Positions 7,184 to 14,505 of a stretch of 44,984 nt of DNA are shown here, in pieces. The first letter of the stretch is position 1; every line of letters starts with the position of its first letter. The DNA is from Corallococcus exercitus. Lineage in GTDB: Bacteria; Myxococcota; Myxococcia; Myxococcales; Myxococcaceae. The DNA lies in NCBI RefSeq assembly GCF_003611585.1, contig NZ_RAVW01000021.1, forward strand, positions 1-44,984, read 5' to 3'. Position numbers and translations under genes: made by a program. The notes below the pieces were generated by a model, which had not been told where the DNA came from, searched no databases, and was given only the letters and a program-made list of their open reading frames with translations.

Positions 7184-8653
7184 TCAGGTCCCCTTCCCCG
7201 CCCGGGCCTTCAGGGCGGCGAGCAGCTTCTCGATGAAGCCTCCGAAGGCGCCGTTGCTCATGACGAGCAGCACGTCGCCGGCCTTCGCCTCGGAAGCGAC
7301 GCGGTCCACCAGCGTCTGCACGTCGGTGGCGCCGTCCGCGGCGATGCCCTGGCCCTTGAGCGCTTCGATGAGCTTGGGGACGTTGAGCTCCTCGCCCTCG
7401 GGCACCTTGTCGTGGCGCTCGGGCACCTTGAGGCTGGCGCGCGCGGCGCCGGGGAAAGCGTGCGCGTAGTCCTCCTGATGGATGTTGCGGCGGCTGGTGT
7501 TGGAGCGCGGCTCGAAGATGGCCCACAGGCGCCGGTCCGGGTAGCGGTGGCGGATGGCGGCGATGGTCTCGCGCACGGCCGTGGGGTGGTGCGCGAAGTC
7601 GTCCACCACGAGCACGCCTTCAATCTCCGCGCGCACCTCCTGCCGGCGCTTCACGCCCTGGAAGGTGGACAGGCCCTGCTGGATTTCAGCGAAGCTGAGG
7701 CCCAGGCCACGCGCGGCGGCGATGACCGCGAGCGCGTTCTCCACGTTGTGCGCGCCGGACATCGGCAGCGTCACGGTGCCCAGGTCCTGGCCCTTCTCCA
7801 GGACGTTGAAGCGGGCGCCCTCCGGGCCAAAGGAGAGGTTCTTCGGCGTGTAGTCCGCGTCCGCGCCCTCCTTCGCCACGTAGGTGATGACGGGCGCGGT
7901 GCCTCCGCGCGCGATGCGCACGGCGTTGGGGTACGCGGCGCAGACGACCAACTGGCCGTCCTTGGGCACCAGGCGCACGAACTTCTCGAACGTGGCCTCG
8001 TAGTGGGGCAGGTCGCGGAAGATGTCCGCGTGGTCGAACTCCACGCTCGTCACGATGGCGGTGCGCGGGCGGTAGTGGAGGAACTTGGAGCCCTTGTCCC
8101 AGTAGGCGGTGTCGTACTCGTCGCCTTCGACAACGAAGTGCGGGCCCTTCCCCACGCGGTAGTTGCCCGCGTAGTTCTGGGTGACGCCGCCCACGAGGAA
8201 GGACGGGTCCTTGCCCGCGGACACCAGCACGTGGGCCATGAGCGAGGACGTGGTCGTCTTGCCGTGCGTGCCGGCCACGACGACGGAGTGCGAGTGGTCC
8301 AGGAAGAGCGAGCCCAGCGCCGCGGGGAAGGACATCTGCTTGAGGCCCCGCTCGCGCACGGCGGTGGCCTCCGGGTTCACCCGGCGGATGACGTTGCCGA
8401 TGATGACCAGGTCCGGCTTGGCCGCGTCCAGGTTGGCGGGCGAGTACGGGCTGCTGGCGGGGATGCCCCAGGTGCGGAGCATGTCGCTCATGGGCGGGTA
8501 GACGTTCTCGTCGCTGCCGGTGACGTCGTAGCCGGCGGCCTTGAGCATGCCGGCGAAGGAGCCCATGCCGGTGCCGGCCACGCCCACCAGGTGGATGCGG
8601 CGCACGGACTTCGGGTCGAGGGTGTCGAGGACGTTGCCGTTGTCGTCAGCCAT
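7184..8653 (-). CDS. mpl: UDP-N-acetylmuramate:L-Ala-gamma-D-Glu-meso-DAP ligase
   Basis: 489 residues, a Mur ligase with three domains. The N-terminal UDP-binding motif is HLVGVAGTGMGSFAGML (21-37) and the ATP P-loop is GTHGKTTT (128-135). The central motif VVEGDEYDTAYWDKGSKF and VTSVEFDHADIFRD are typical of Mpl rather than MurC, as is FAHHPTAVRETI near residue 340. Mpl attaches recycled murein tripeptide to UDP-MurNAc in the cytoplasm. Neighbours fit recycling: an LD-carboxypeptidase, which makes that tripeptide, and a serine hydrolase lie just upstream in the same operon. Confidence 0.93.
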   Translation of the reverse strand: MADDNGNVLDTLDPKSVRRIHLVGVAGTGMGSFAGMLKAAGYDVTGSDENVYPPMSDMLRTWGIPASSPYSPANLDAAKPDLVIIGNVIRRVNPEATAVRERGLKQMSFPAALGSLFLDHSHSVVVAGTHGKTTTSSLMAHVLVSAGKDPSFLVGGVTQNYAGNYRVGKGPHFVVEGDEYDTAYWDKGSKFLHYRPRTAIVTSVEFDHADIFRDLPHYEATFEKFVRLVPKDGQLVVCAAYPNAVRIARGGTAPVITYVAKEGADADYTPKNLSFGPEGARFNVLEKGQDLGTVTLPMSGAHNVENALAVIAAARGLGLSFAEIQQGLSTFQGVKRRQEVRAEIEGVLVVDDFAHHPTAVRETIAAIRHRYPDRRLWAIFEPRSNTSRRNIHQEDYAHAFPGAARASLKVPERHDKVPEGEELNVPKLIEALKGQGIAADGATDVQTLVDRVASEAKAGDVLLVMSNGAFGGFIEKLLAALKARAGKGT

Positions 8654-8665
8654 GCTGCGGTTTCC

Positions 8666-9829
8666 TCAGGGGAGGACGTGGAGGTCGAGCGCCTCCACGA
8701 CGAGCTCGTGGAAGGCGGGGCGGAAGTCGCGGATGCGCAGGTCCTGACGGCCCTGGGCCACGCGGTTGGTGATGAGCGCGACAACGAGCGACCGCCTCAG
8801 GTCCACCCAGAGGCTGGTGCCGGTGAAGCCCAGGTGGCCCACCGCGCCCGGGGGCGTGTCGCCAATGAAGCGGCCCGCGCTGGAGTGGCCCTTCGAAGGC
8901 GAGTCGAAGCCCATGGAGCGCGTGCTGCCCGCCACGAGCGGATCCGTGGCGAGCGCGCGGTGCCACAAAGGGCCCGGAGCAATCGCGGCATGCGTGCCCG
9001 CGGCGCCCTCCAGCACGGCCTGACCGAAGCGCGCCACGTCCACGGCGGTGCCGAAGAGGCCCGCGTGTCCCGCGACGCCATCCAGCACCCAGGCGTTGTC
9101 GTCGTCCACCTCACCGGGCCGGGAAGGCTGGGACGGCACGTCCTTCCACAGCGACTCCTGGCCGGGCGCGGGCTCGCGGGGGCGCATGGCGCCGGTGCGC
9201 GCGGTGGCACCGTCGGCGGGGAAGTCGGTGAGGCGGTGGAAGCGGGCCTTCAGGTCCAGGGGCTCCGCGATGTGGCGGAGGAAAAGCACGTCCAGCGGGG
9301 CGCCACCGGCGCGGGCCAGGATGTCGCCCAGGAGGATGAAGCCCACGTCGCTGTACGCGGTCTTCGTGCGCACGGGCGCATCCAGCGGCGTGGCGGCGGC
9401 GGCGTGCAGCACCTCCGCGTGCACCTGCGCGCGCAAGGTCGCGGGGCAGGCCGCGTCGAGCAGCTCCGGGTGGGCCTTGAGGGCGTCCGCGAAGAACGGG
9501 ACGAAGGGAGGCAGGCCGGAGCGGTGGTAGAGCAGATCCGCGACGGTGACACCCGCGTCGCCCGCGGGCGAGCCGGGGAAGTAGCGGGACACGAGCGTGT
9601 CCGGGCCCACCTTGCCCTCGGTCCACAGGCGCAGGAAGAGCGCGGTGGTGGAGAGGACCTTGGTGAGGGACGCGAGGTCGAAGCGCGTGTCGCCCGTCAC
9701 GTTGCCGGCGACGCCGCCGAAGACCTGCATGCCCTTGCGGAGCACCACGGCCTGGGCGGCGGGGAAGATGCCCAGCTCCACGCCGTCATCCAGCACGGCC
9801 TGGAGGTTGGCGATGGGGTGCTGGCTCAT
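8666..9829 (-). CDS. serine hydrolase, beta-lactamase/penicillin-binding fold
   Basis: 387 residues. Class C beta-lactamase-like motifs are SxxK at S54-LTK57 (DLASLTKVLST), the YxN-like triad member YSD at 159-161 (KTAYSDVGFILLGD), and HLGFTGTSLWVD near residue 330 in place of KTG. These enzymes cleave peptidoglycan peptides, D-amino-acid amides or esters. No signal peptide is visible, so it may be cytoplasmic, which agrees with a role in murein-peptide recycling. Its start overlaps the ldcA stop by 4 bp, and 12 bp separate it from mpl. Confidence 0.87.
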   Translation of the reverse strand: MSQHPIANLQAVLDDGVELGIFPAAQAVVLRKGMQVFGGVAGNVTGDTRFDLASLTKVLSTTALFLRLWTEGKVGPDTLVSRYFPGSPAGDAGVTVADLLYHRSGLPPFVPFFADALKAHPELLDAACPATLRAQVHAEVLHAAAATPLDAPVRTKTAYSDVGFILLGDILARAGGAPLDVLFLRHIAEPLDLKARFHRLTDFPADGATARTGAMRPREPAPGQESLWKDVPSQPSRPGEVDDDNAWVLDGVAGHAGLFGTAVDVARFGQAVLEGAAGTHAAIAPGPLWHRALATDPLVAGSTRSMGFDSPSKGHSSAGRFIGDTPPGAVGHLGFTGTSLWVDLRRSLVVALITNRVAQGRQDLRIRDFRPAFHELVVEALDLHVLP

Positions 9830-10740
9830 CCGGGGCTCACCGCGCCTTCGAGGAAGGTGAGGCGCGCGGAGTCCGCGTCCAGGCGCACGTGGGTGCCCAG
9901 GGCCACGGGGTAGTTGATGGCGCCATGGCCGATGGGGAAGCCCGCGGCGCAGGGCAGCTTCGCGTCCCGGGCCAGCTCACGGAGCACGTCCGCGCTGGAG
10001 TAGTTCGCGTCCTTCTCCTCGCAGGCGGTGAAGTCACCCAGCACGATGCCGCGCACACGGGAGAAGACGCCGGCCAGCCGCAGGTGGGTCCACATGCGGT
10101 CGAGGCGGTAGGGGCGCTCGGTGACGTCCTCCAGCAGGAGCACGGCGCCGTCGAGCGGCGGCATGTACGGCGTGCCCAGGAGCCGGGAGAACACGGACAG
10201 GTTGCCGCCCACGAGGGTGCCCTCGGCGGTGCCGGAGACGTAGGTGGCGTTGCCGGTGAGGGGCGGCGGGGCCTCGGAGGATTCGAGGAGGCGGAAGAGG
10301 TAGTCGTGGACCTGGGTGGACTGGCGGCCCAGCTGCGTGAGGACGGGCGCGTGGAAGGAGACGCGGCCCAGGGCCTGGAGCGCGCAGTGGATGGAGGTCA
10401 GGTCGGAGAAGCCGGTGAAGGCGACGGGACCGGCCTTGTCGAGCGGCAGCTCCGGCAGGAGGCGCGAGCTGCCATAGCCGCCCCGGGCGCAGAAGATGGC
10501 GCGGGTGGCGCGGTCGAGGAACGCCTGCGACAGCTCCTCCTGGCGGCGGGCGTCATCCCCCGCGAGGTAGCGGTGCGACGCGCCGATGTCGGGGCGGACC
10601 ACCGGGCTGTAGCGCTCGGAAAGGATGCGCAGGCCCGCCTCGAAGGGGGCCTGTTCGAAGGGGCCCGCGGGGGCGGCGACCTGCACTGTGTCGCGGGGAC
10701 GGAGCGGAAGGGGCTTGAGCCAACGCACGCAGCGCTTCAT
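9826..10740 (-). CDS. ldcA: muramoyltetrapeptide LD-carboxypeptidase (peptidase S66)
   Basis: About 304 residues from ATG at 10740. The frame stays open a little further, but the extra residues are not conserved-looking. S66 motifs are VQVAAPAGPFEQ at the N-terminus, the nucleophile-elbow region FCARGGYGSSRLLPEL, LLLEDVTERPYRLDRM with the catalytic Glu, and FPIGHG with the catalytic His. The enzyme removes the terminal D-Ala from recycled murein tetrapeptide, giving the tripeptide that Mpl ligates to UDP-MurNAc. First gene of the operon ldcA - serine hydrolase - mpl - tlpA - suhB-like. Confidence 0.92.
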   Translation of the reverse strand: MKRCVRWLKPLPLRPRDTVQVAAPAGPFEQAPFEAGLRILSERYSPVVRPDIGASHRYLAGDDARRQEELSQAFLDRATRAIFCARGGYGSSRLLPELPLDKAGPVAFTGFSDLTSIHCALQALGRVSFHAPVLTQLGRQSTQVHDYLFRLLESSEAPPPLTGNATYVSGTAEGTLVGGNLSVFSRLLGTPYMPPLDGAVLLLEDVTERPYRLDRMWTHLRLAGVFSRVRGIVLGDFTACEEKDANYSSADVLRELARDAKLPCAAGFPIGHGAINYPVALGTHVRLDADSARLTFLEGAVSPG

Positions 10741-10871
10741 AGCACCCGGTACTGAGGCCACACGGTGTTTCAGGGAGGCCGTGGCCCGAAGCGTTGAGTA
10801 CCGCAGGACGGAGGAACGAGGCCCCGTGGAGCGCTCGTCCGCCTGCCCGTCGCTGGATGGGAGCGGCCCAA

Positions 10872-10892
10872 CTGGTCCGACAGTCGGACCAG
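10872..10892 (-). terminator. hairpin downstream of rsmB
   Basis: Perfect 9-bp stem CTGGTCCGA / TCGGACCAG with a 3-base loop, 20 bp after the rsmB stop and before ldcA. No strong U-tract on the minus strand, so termination may be partial. Confidence 0.45.
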
Positions 10893-10911
10893 CTCGGGAC
10901 TGGCCACCGCC

Positions 10912-12105
10912 CTACCCCTCCGCGCTTCGTTCGAGGACCGCCGCGAAGAACCCATCCGTGCCGTGTCGGTGGGGCGTGACGAAGAGGAACCCGTCGCGGA
11001 GACACGCGTCTGGAAGCCAACCGGCGCCCGGGGTGACGACTCGGAAGTCCGGACGGGAGCGGAGGAAGTCCGCGACCACGTCCTGGTTCTCCGCGCGGTT
11101 GACGGTGCACGTCGCATAGACGACCCGGCCGCCCGGGCGCACCACGTCTCCGGCCCGGGCCAGGATGTCCCGCTGGACGGCGGTGTACCGGGAGAGCGAG
11201 TCCGGGGTGAGCCGGAAGCGGAGGTCCGGGCCCCGGCGCAAGGAACCCAGCTCGGAACAGGGCGCATCCGCGAGGACGCGGTCGGCGTTCAGCCCCGCCG
11301 AGGGAGGCGTCCGCAGCACCTGGACGCGGGTGAGCCCCGCGCGGGAGGCCCGCTGTTGGAGCCGGTCCAGCCGCTCCGCATCCGGGTCATAGGCGAGCAG
11401 CCGGCCTGAGTCATTCATGGCCGCCCCTAGCTGGAGCGTCTTGCCCCCTGCCCCAGCACAGAGGTCCAGCACGGTCTCCCCGGGCCGTGCCTCCACGAGG
11501 AGCCCCAGGAGCTGGCTGCCCTCGTCCTGAACCTCGAACAGGCCCTCACGAAGGGAGGCCAACCCATAGAGGTTCGGTCGGGGACCATCGACCTGAAGGG
11601 CCAGCGGGCTCCAGGAGCCGGGGCGGGTCGTGACGCCCTCGGAGGCAAGACGCGCGGCCAGGGCCTCACGGGAGATGCGGGCCGGATTCACCCGGAGCGT
11701 GATGGGGCCCGGCACGTTGAGGTGGGCGCAGAAGGCCTCCGCCTCCGGCCCCAGCTCCCGGAAGAAGTGGTCCGCCAGCCAGTCCGGCAGCGAAGCCCGG
11801 AGCGCCAGGGAGGGGGGCGCCTCCGTGCGCAGCGGGACCGGAGCCGGGAGCCCCGCCCACGACGCGGCATCCAGGGCGGGAACGCCCGCCAGGCCATGCA
11901 GGAGCGCGAACAGGAGCTGGGAAGGCGGCGCGTCCGGCGAGTCCAGCAGGAACCCCAGGCGGCGGCGCCAGAGGCCCACGTTGAAGACGGCTTCCTTCAG
12001 GGCCTGACGCCCATCGCGGGACAGGTCGCGGTGGGCCCGCAGGGTCCGGTCGAGGACGCGCTCGGCGGGGTCCCCTGAGAGGACACGGGCAAGCGCGTCG
12101 GACAC
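10912..12105 (-). CDS. rsmB: 16S rRNA m5C methyltransferase, RsmB/NOP family
   Basis: 397 residues from GTG 12105. The N-terminal part is NusB-like helical (about 1-100). The SAM-binding motif is LDLCAGAGGKTLQ (213-225). The two catalytic cysteines are in DAPCSELG (280-287) and YATCTVN (330-336). It methylates C5 of a cytosine (967 in E. coli) in 16S rRNA. The start is uncertain: the frame remains open for about 30 codons upstream with plausible protein sequence (FDPISRLTSQPW) but offers only CTG starts, so the true N-terminus may lie upstream. The gene is divergent from tRNA-Asn. Confidence 0.88.
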   Translation of the reverse strand: MSDALARVLSGDPAERVLDRTLRAHRDLSRDGRQALKEAVFNVGLWRRRLGFLLDSPDAPPSQLLFALLHGLAGVPALDAASWAGLPAPVPLRTEAPPSLALRASLPDWLADHFFRELGPEAEAFCAHLNVPGPITLRVNPARISREALAARLASEGVTTRPGSWSPLALQVDGPRPNLYGLASLREGLFEVQDEGSQLLGLLVEARPGETVLDLCAGAGGKTLQLGAAMNDSGRLLAYDPDAERLDRLQQRASRAGLTRVQVLRTPPSAGLNADRVLADAPCSELGSLRRGPDLRFRLTPDSLSRYTAVQRDILARAGDVVRPGGRVVYATCTVNRAENQDVVADFLRSRPDFRVVTPGAGWLPDACLRDGFLFVTPHRHGTDGFFAAVLERSAEG

Positions 12106-12176
12106 GACAGGGCCCAGGCCCTCCAGTGCGGACCAGGGCTGCGAAGTAAGCCGGGAGATCGGATCGAACAGGACAG

Positions 12177-12205
12177 TTGACAGGGCAAGCTCGGTTCTCT
12201 AGAAG
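12177..12205 (+). promoter_or_regulatory. promoter of tRNA-Asn
   Basis: -35 TTGACA at 12177-12182, a 17-bp spacer and -10-like TAGAAG at 12200-12205, about 42 bp before the mature tRNA. Confidence 0.5.
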
Positions 12206-12246
12206 TCGCTTCCGTCACGGCAACGCACCGCCGCGACGGGACATAT

Positions 12247-12319
12247 TCCCCGATAGCTCAGCTGGTAGAGCGGGTGACTGTTAATCACCATGTCCGTGGT
12301 TCGAGTCCACGTCGGGGAG
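12247..12319 (+). tRNA. tRNA-Asn (GTT anticodon)
   Basis: A full cloverleaf can be drawn: acceptor TCCCCGA / TCGGGGA, D stem GCTC / GAGC, anticodon stem GGTGA / TCACC enclosing CTGTTAA (anticodon GTT), T stem CGTGG / CCACG with TTCGAGT loop, discriminator G. CCA is not encoded. Such tRNA genes are common attachment sites for mobile islands, and the low-GC accessory segment begins immediately downstream. Confidence 0.97.
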
Positions 12320-12329
12320 CAAAAAAGAA

Positions 12330-12359
12330 GGCCCTGCCCTAACCCGGCAGGGCCTTTTT
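12330..12359 (+). terminator. rho-independent terminator of tRNA-Asn
   Basis: 9-bp perfect stem GGCCCTGCC / GGCAGGGCC (12330-12338 and 12346-12354) with a 7-base loop, followed by TTTTT (12355-12359). Confidence 0.92.
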
Positions 12360-12749
12360 GCTTTTCCACGGACCTCGCGATGCATATCGCGGGGTCTTCG
12401 TGCTCAAGCCGCTGAATCCCAAGGGATTCTGGCTCGCGGTGCTGAAGAGGGCCCTCTCGGCTCTCCACCCCGCAGACCGAGATGCCTCTCTGGGCCTACC
12501 CAAAATTCGGTCGCAGCGTCATGGGTGCATCAAAGTTGCGTCAAAACGCGCGTCATGACGTGAGCGATACTCATGACGTGCGGCAAGATCCTCTCTACCA
12601 TTCGATAGAGGTCGGAATTACGCCCGACGCAGACGCCTCAACACCTCTCTGCCTGCGTGTGGACATTCCCCTCCCGTCCTGCGACCGCAGGTAGGCTGGT
12701 GCAGCACGCGCGGGTCTACGAAAGTGTCGTTGGGAGGGCCGAGAGTCGA
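12360..12749. other. 390-bp stretch without a recognisable gene; paired direct repeats
   Basis: No convincing coding region. It holds a 9-bp-stem hairpin with loop GCAT at 12373-12394, and two perfect copies of TCATGACGTG at 12553-12562 and 12571-12580 (18-bp period), which could be a regulator-binding site. Base composition falls compared with the flanking rsmB region. Confidence 0.4.
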
Positions 12750-13007
12750 CGCAGCGCGGCGCTCGTACCGGTGGTGGAGCCCGAAGCCTTCCCGTAGCTC
12801 TATCACCTTGGCTCCGTGCTCCGCCCCCTGCACCTCATGCGTCTCGGGCGCATCTTTCCCAAGCGCTAGGTGCGTCCAGTTCGCGTTGTAGTAGCGCTGG
12901 TACTTGAGCAGCAGGTGTCGGGCGTGGGCTTCATTCAGGACGACGACATGGTCCCGCAACACCCTGCGTATCGAACCGATGACTCTCTCCGCATAGGGAT
13001 TCTGCCA
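12750..13007 (-). pseudogene. transposase fragment, C-terminal part of integrase-core (rve) domain
   Basis: A minus-strand reading frame contains WQNPYAERVIGSIRR, DHVVVLNEAHARHLLLKYQRYYN and THLALGKDAPETHEVQG, then LHHRYERRAA. This is the characteristic C-terminal end of an IS3/IS481-like integrase-core transposase, including the catalytic Glu of 'PYAERVIGS'. The N-terminal two thirds are missing: residues upstream of WQNP do not resemble a transposase. It is therefore a decayed remnant, marking past IS activity between the tRNA and the GHKL operon. Confidence 0.7.
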
Positions 13008-13072
13008 CAGACACCGTGCTGCACTCAGCACATCGCGAATTCCCCAAAGGAGGTGCTGCGTGCGAAGCTTCA

Positions 13073-13092
13073 CGAACTGTACGCACAGTTCG
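13073..13092. promoter_or_regulatory. 20-bp palindrome, candidate operator
   Basis: Perfect 8-bp inverted arms CGAACTGT / ACAGTTCG separated by ACGC, with TAATAA shortly downstream (about 13100) that could serve as a -10. It lies about 95 bp ahead of the first small ORF of the GHKL operon. Regulator unknown. Confidence 0.35.
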
Positions 13093-13186
13093 ATACGTCT
13101 AATAAGCATCACCAACCGAGGACGCCACGGTCCAAAGAAGGGCGCGCACGACGAGGACAATCGCCTTCGGCCTGAATGACTTCGAG

Positions 13187-13348
13187 ATGATGCCTGCGTT
13201 CGTGAAGACCAGGACGATGACGCTGAAGGAAATCTCCCTTGAGTTCAAGGATCTGCAACATGGGCACGGATACACGCCGGACAAGCAAGAGCGCGCTGGG
13301 CTCGTGGAGATCGAGCAGGCCGAGTGGGTGTGCAAGGACTGGGTGTGA
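13187..13348 (+). CDS. small unknown ORF coupled to the GHKL gene
   Basis: 53 residues (ATG at 13187 or 13190), with segments KTRTMTLKEISLEFKDLQ and PDKQERAGLVEIEQAEW and a final WVCKDWV. Its TGA stop shares one base with the ATG of the GHKL gene (TGATG, 13346-13350), a typical coupling arrangement. The frame stays open upstream to about 13103 without ATG, so it could be the 3' end of a gene truncated by the upstream transposase remnant rather than a genuine small gene. I do not recognise a family. Confidence 0.35.
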   Translation: MMPAFVKTRTMTLKEISLEFKDLQHGHGYTPDKQERAGLVEIEQAEWVCKDWV

Positions 13349-14505
13349 TGAGTAAAGCAATTCAACTCAATCGAATTGAGACGATTCAGTCCGTCGAGCG
13401 CCACCTCCTAGACCTGCAGGAGAGCACAGGGGACGCGGAGCTGCGGCTTCCATCCGACATCCCAGAGCGCATCGGTGTGGATGCGTCATTACTTCAGTTG
13501 CTAATGACGTGGAGCCAAAAGCAAAAGGTGCCGAAGCTCCGCACCCTGGGGCTACTAAACAAGGACGCGGAGACTGCTCTTGACAAGATGTGCGAGAACG
13601 TCGTCGGACTTTCTGCGGTGACTTTGAGCCGAGCTATTTCGTCCTGGGACAACGTAGATATTCGATCGTTGGGCCACGCAGCGGCGGGTCGAAATGTCGA
13701 CGCGATGGTCCAAGAATCTGCGAAATTCCAAAGAGGAACCTCGTTCGCTGTGCTCTGTTTCGACGGGACCTCCAAAGCGCATCCTCGAAATCTCTACTAC
13801 GCGAATGGAGACGTGCTCTCGGCGAGAGACTTCAAGGCCTTGTTCACAAAACGTCTCGAGCTTGCCGAAGGGAACAGTGCTCGACGCGTGCGTATAGAGG
13901 ACGTCGCTACGCGACTTGGGACGATCCTGTTTGAGACTTTCAAAAACACCCATCAGTGGGCGCGGACCACGATCGACGGCGTACCGCTCCGAAAGAGTGT
14001 GCGTGGGCTACTCATCCGGCGATACCGCCAGCATCCCGCTCAAGCAAACTCAAGCCTGGAAGAGCGTCACGAGAAGGACGCTCCGCTTGCGGGATTCTTA
14101 GCCAAATACCTCGACCCAGCAGGAAGTGGGGGGGTGCTTGAGATGTCCGTATTCGACGGTGGGCCAGGACTCGTTCGCCGCTTCCGAGGTACCAGCGACC
14201 TTACATCGCTATCGCTGGAGGACGAGCGAGCCGCCTGTCTGGAGTGCTTCGACAAGCACAAGACTTCATCGGGTATGCGGCATCGCGGAATGGGACTATG
14301 CGCAGCAATGCGTGAACTCCATCAACTTGGCGGGTTCTTGCGCCTTCGGACCGGTCGGCTGTCCCTTTTCCGGAATTTTTATGAGGAGCCTTTTGTGGAG
14401 GGTGCCCCCGCATCGTTTACCGACTGGCCAGGCTCGGAAAACGTAGCCAACGTCGCCGGGACCGTCCTGACTTTCATTCTTCCGATTCCAGAGGTGTCCC
14501 AATGA
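13348..14505 (+). CDS. GHKL-type ATPase with possible STAS-like N-terminal domain
   Basis: 385 residues. The C-terminal half has the Bergerat-fold order. The N-box is LGTILFETFKNTHQWA (Glu196 and Asn200 positions), the G1 box VFDGGPGL (270-274 DGGPG), the G2 box GMRHRGMGL (313-317), and a final GTVLTFILP strand. The N-terminal ~100 residues (LRLPSDIP, ASLLQLLMTWSQKQ, LRTLGLLNK) look like a STAS-like fold, but this is weaker. There are no histidine-kinase phosphoacceptor, MutL, Hsp90 or topoisomerase domains. Start ATG 13348 was chosen because of TGATG coupling with the preceding ORF; an in-frame ATG at 13324 is also possible. The stop overlaps the next start by 4 bp (ATGA), so the two proteins are likely made together. 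GC content and codon use differ from the neighbouring genes, suggesting transfer. Confidence 0.7.
   Translation: MSKAIQLNRIETIQSVERHLLDLQESTGDAELRLPSDIPERIGVDASLLQLLMTWSQKQKVPKLRTLGLLNKDAETALDKMCENVVGLSAVTLSRAISSWDNVDIRSLGHAAAGRNVDAMVQESAKFQRGTSFAVLCFDGTSKAHPRNLYYANGDVLSARDFKALFTKRLELAEGNSARRVRIEDVATRLGTILFETFKNTHQWARTTIDGVPLRKSVRGLLIRRYRQHPAQANSSLEERHEKDAPLAGFLAKYLDPAGSGGVLEMSVFDGGPGLVRRFRGTSDLTSLSLEDERAACLECFDKHKTSSGMRHRGMGLCAAMRELHQLGGFLRLRTGRLSLFRNFYEEPFVEGAPASFTDWPGSENVANVAGTVLTFILPIPEVSQ

Noticed and set aside
7412-9913. 833-residue open frame on plus strand
   Set aside because: Antisense to mpl and the serine hydrolase; His/Arg/Gly/Val-rich composition is the usual shadow in GC-rich DNA.
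12312-12319. Attachment-site duplication of the tRNA-Asn 3' end
   Set aside because: No second copy of the tRNA 3' end found by eye near 16730-17880 or elsewhere in the window.
13073-13092. Possible LexA (SOS) box
   Set aside because: CGAAC and GTTCG are present but 10 bp apart, not the 4-bp spacing of the Gram-positive box; kept only as an unspecified palindrome.
12870-13175. 101-residue open frame on plus strand overlapping the transposase remnant
   Set aside because: First part is antisense to clear transposase sequence; the tail (EVLRAKLHELYAQFDTSNK) looks protein-like but has no start or recognised family.
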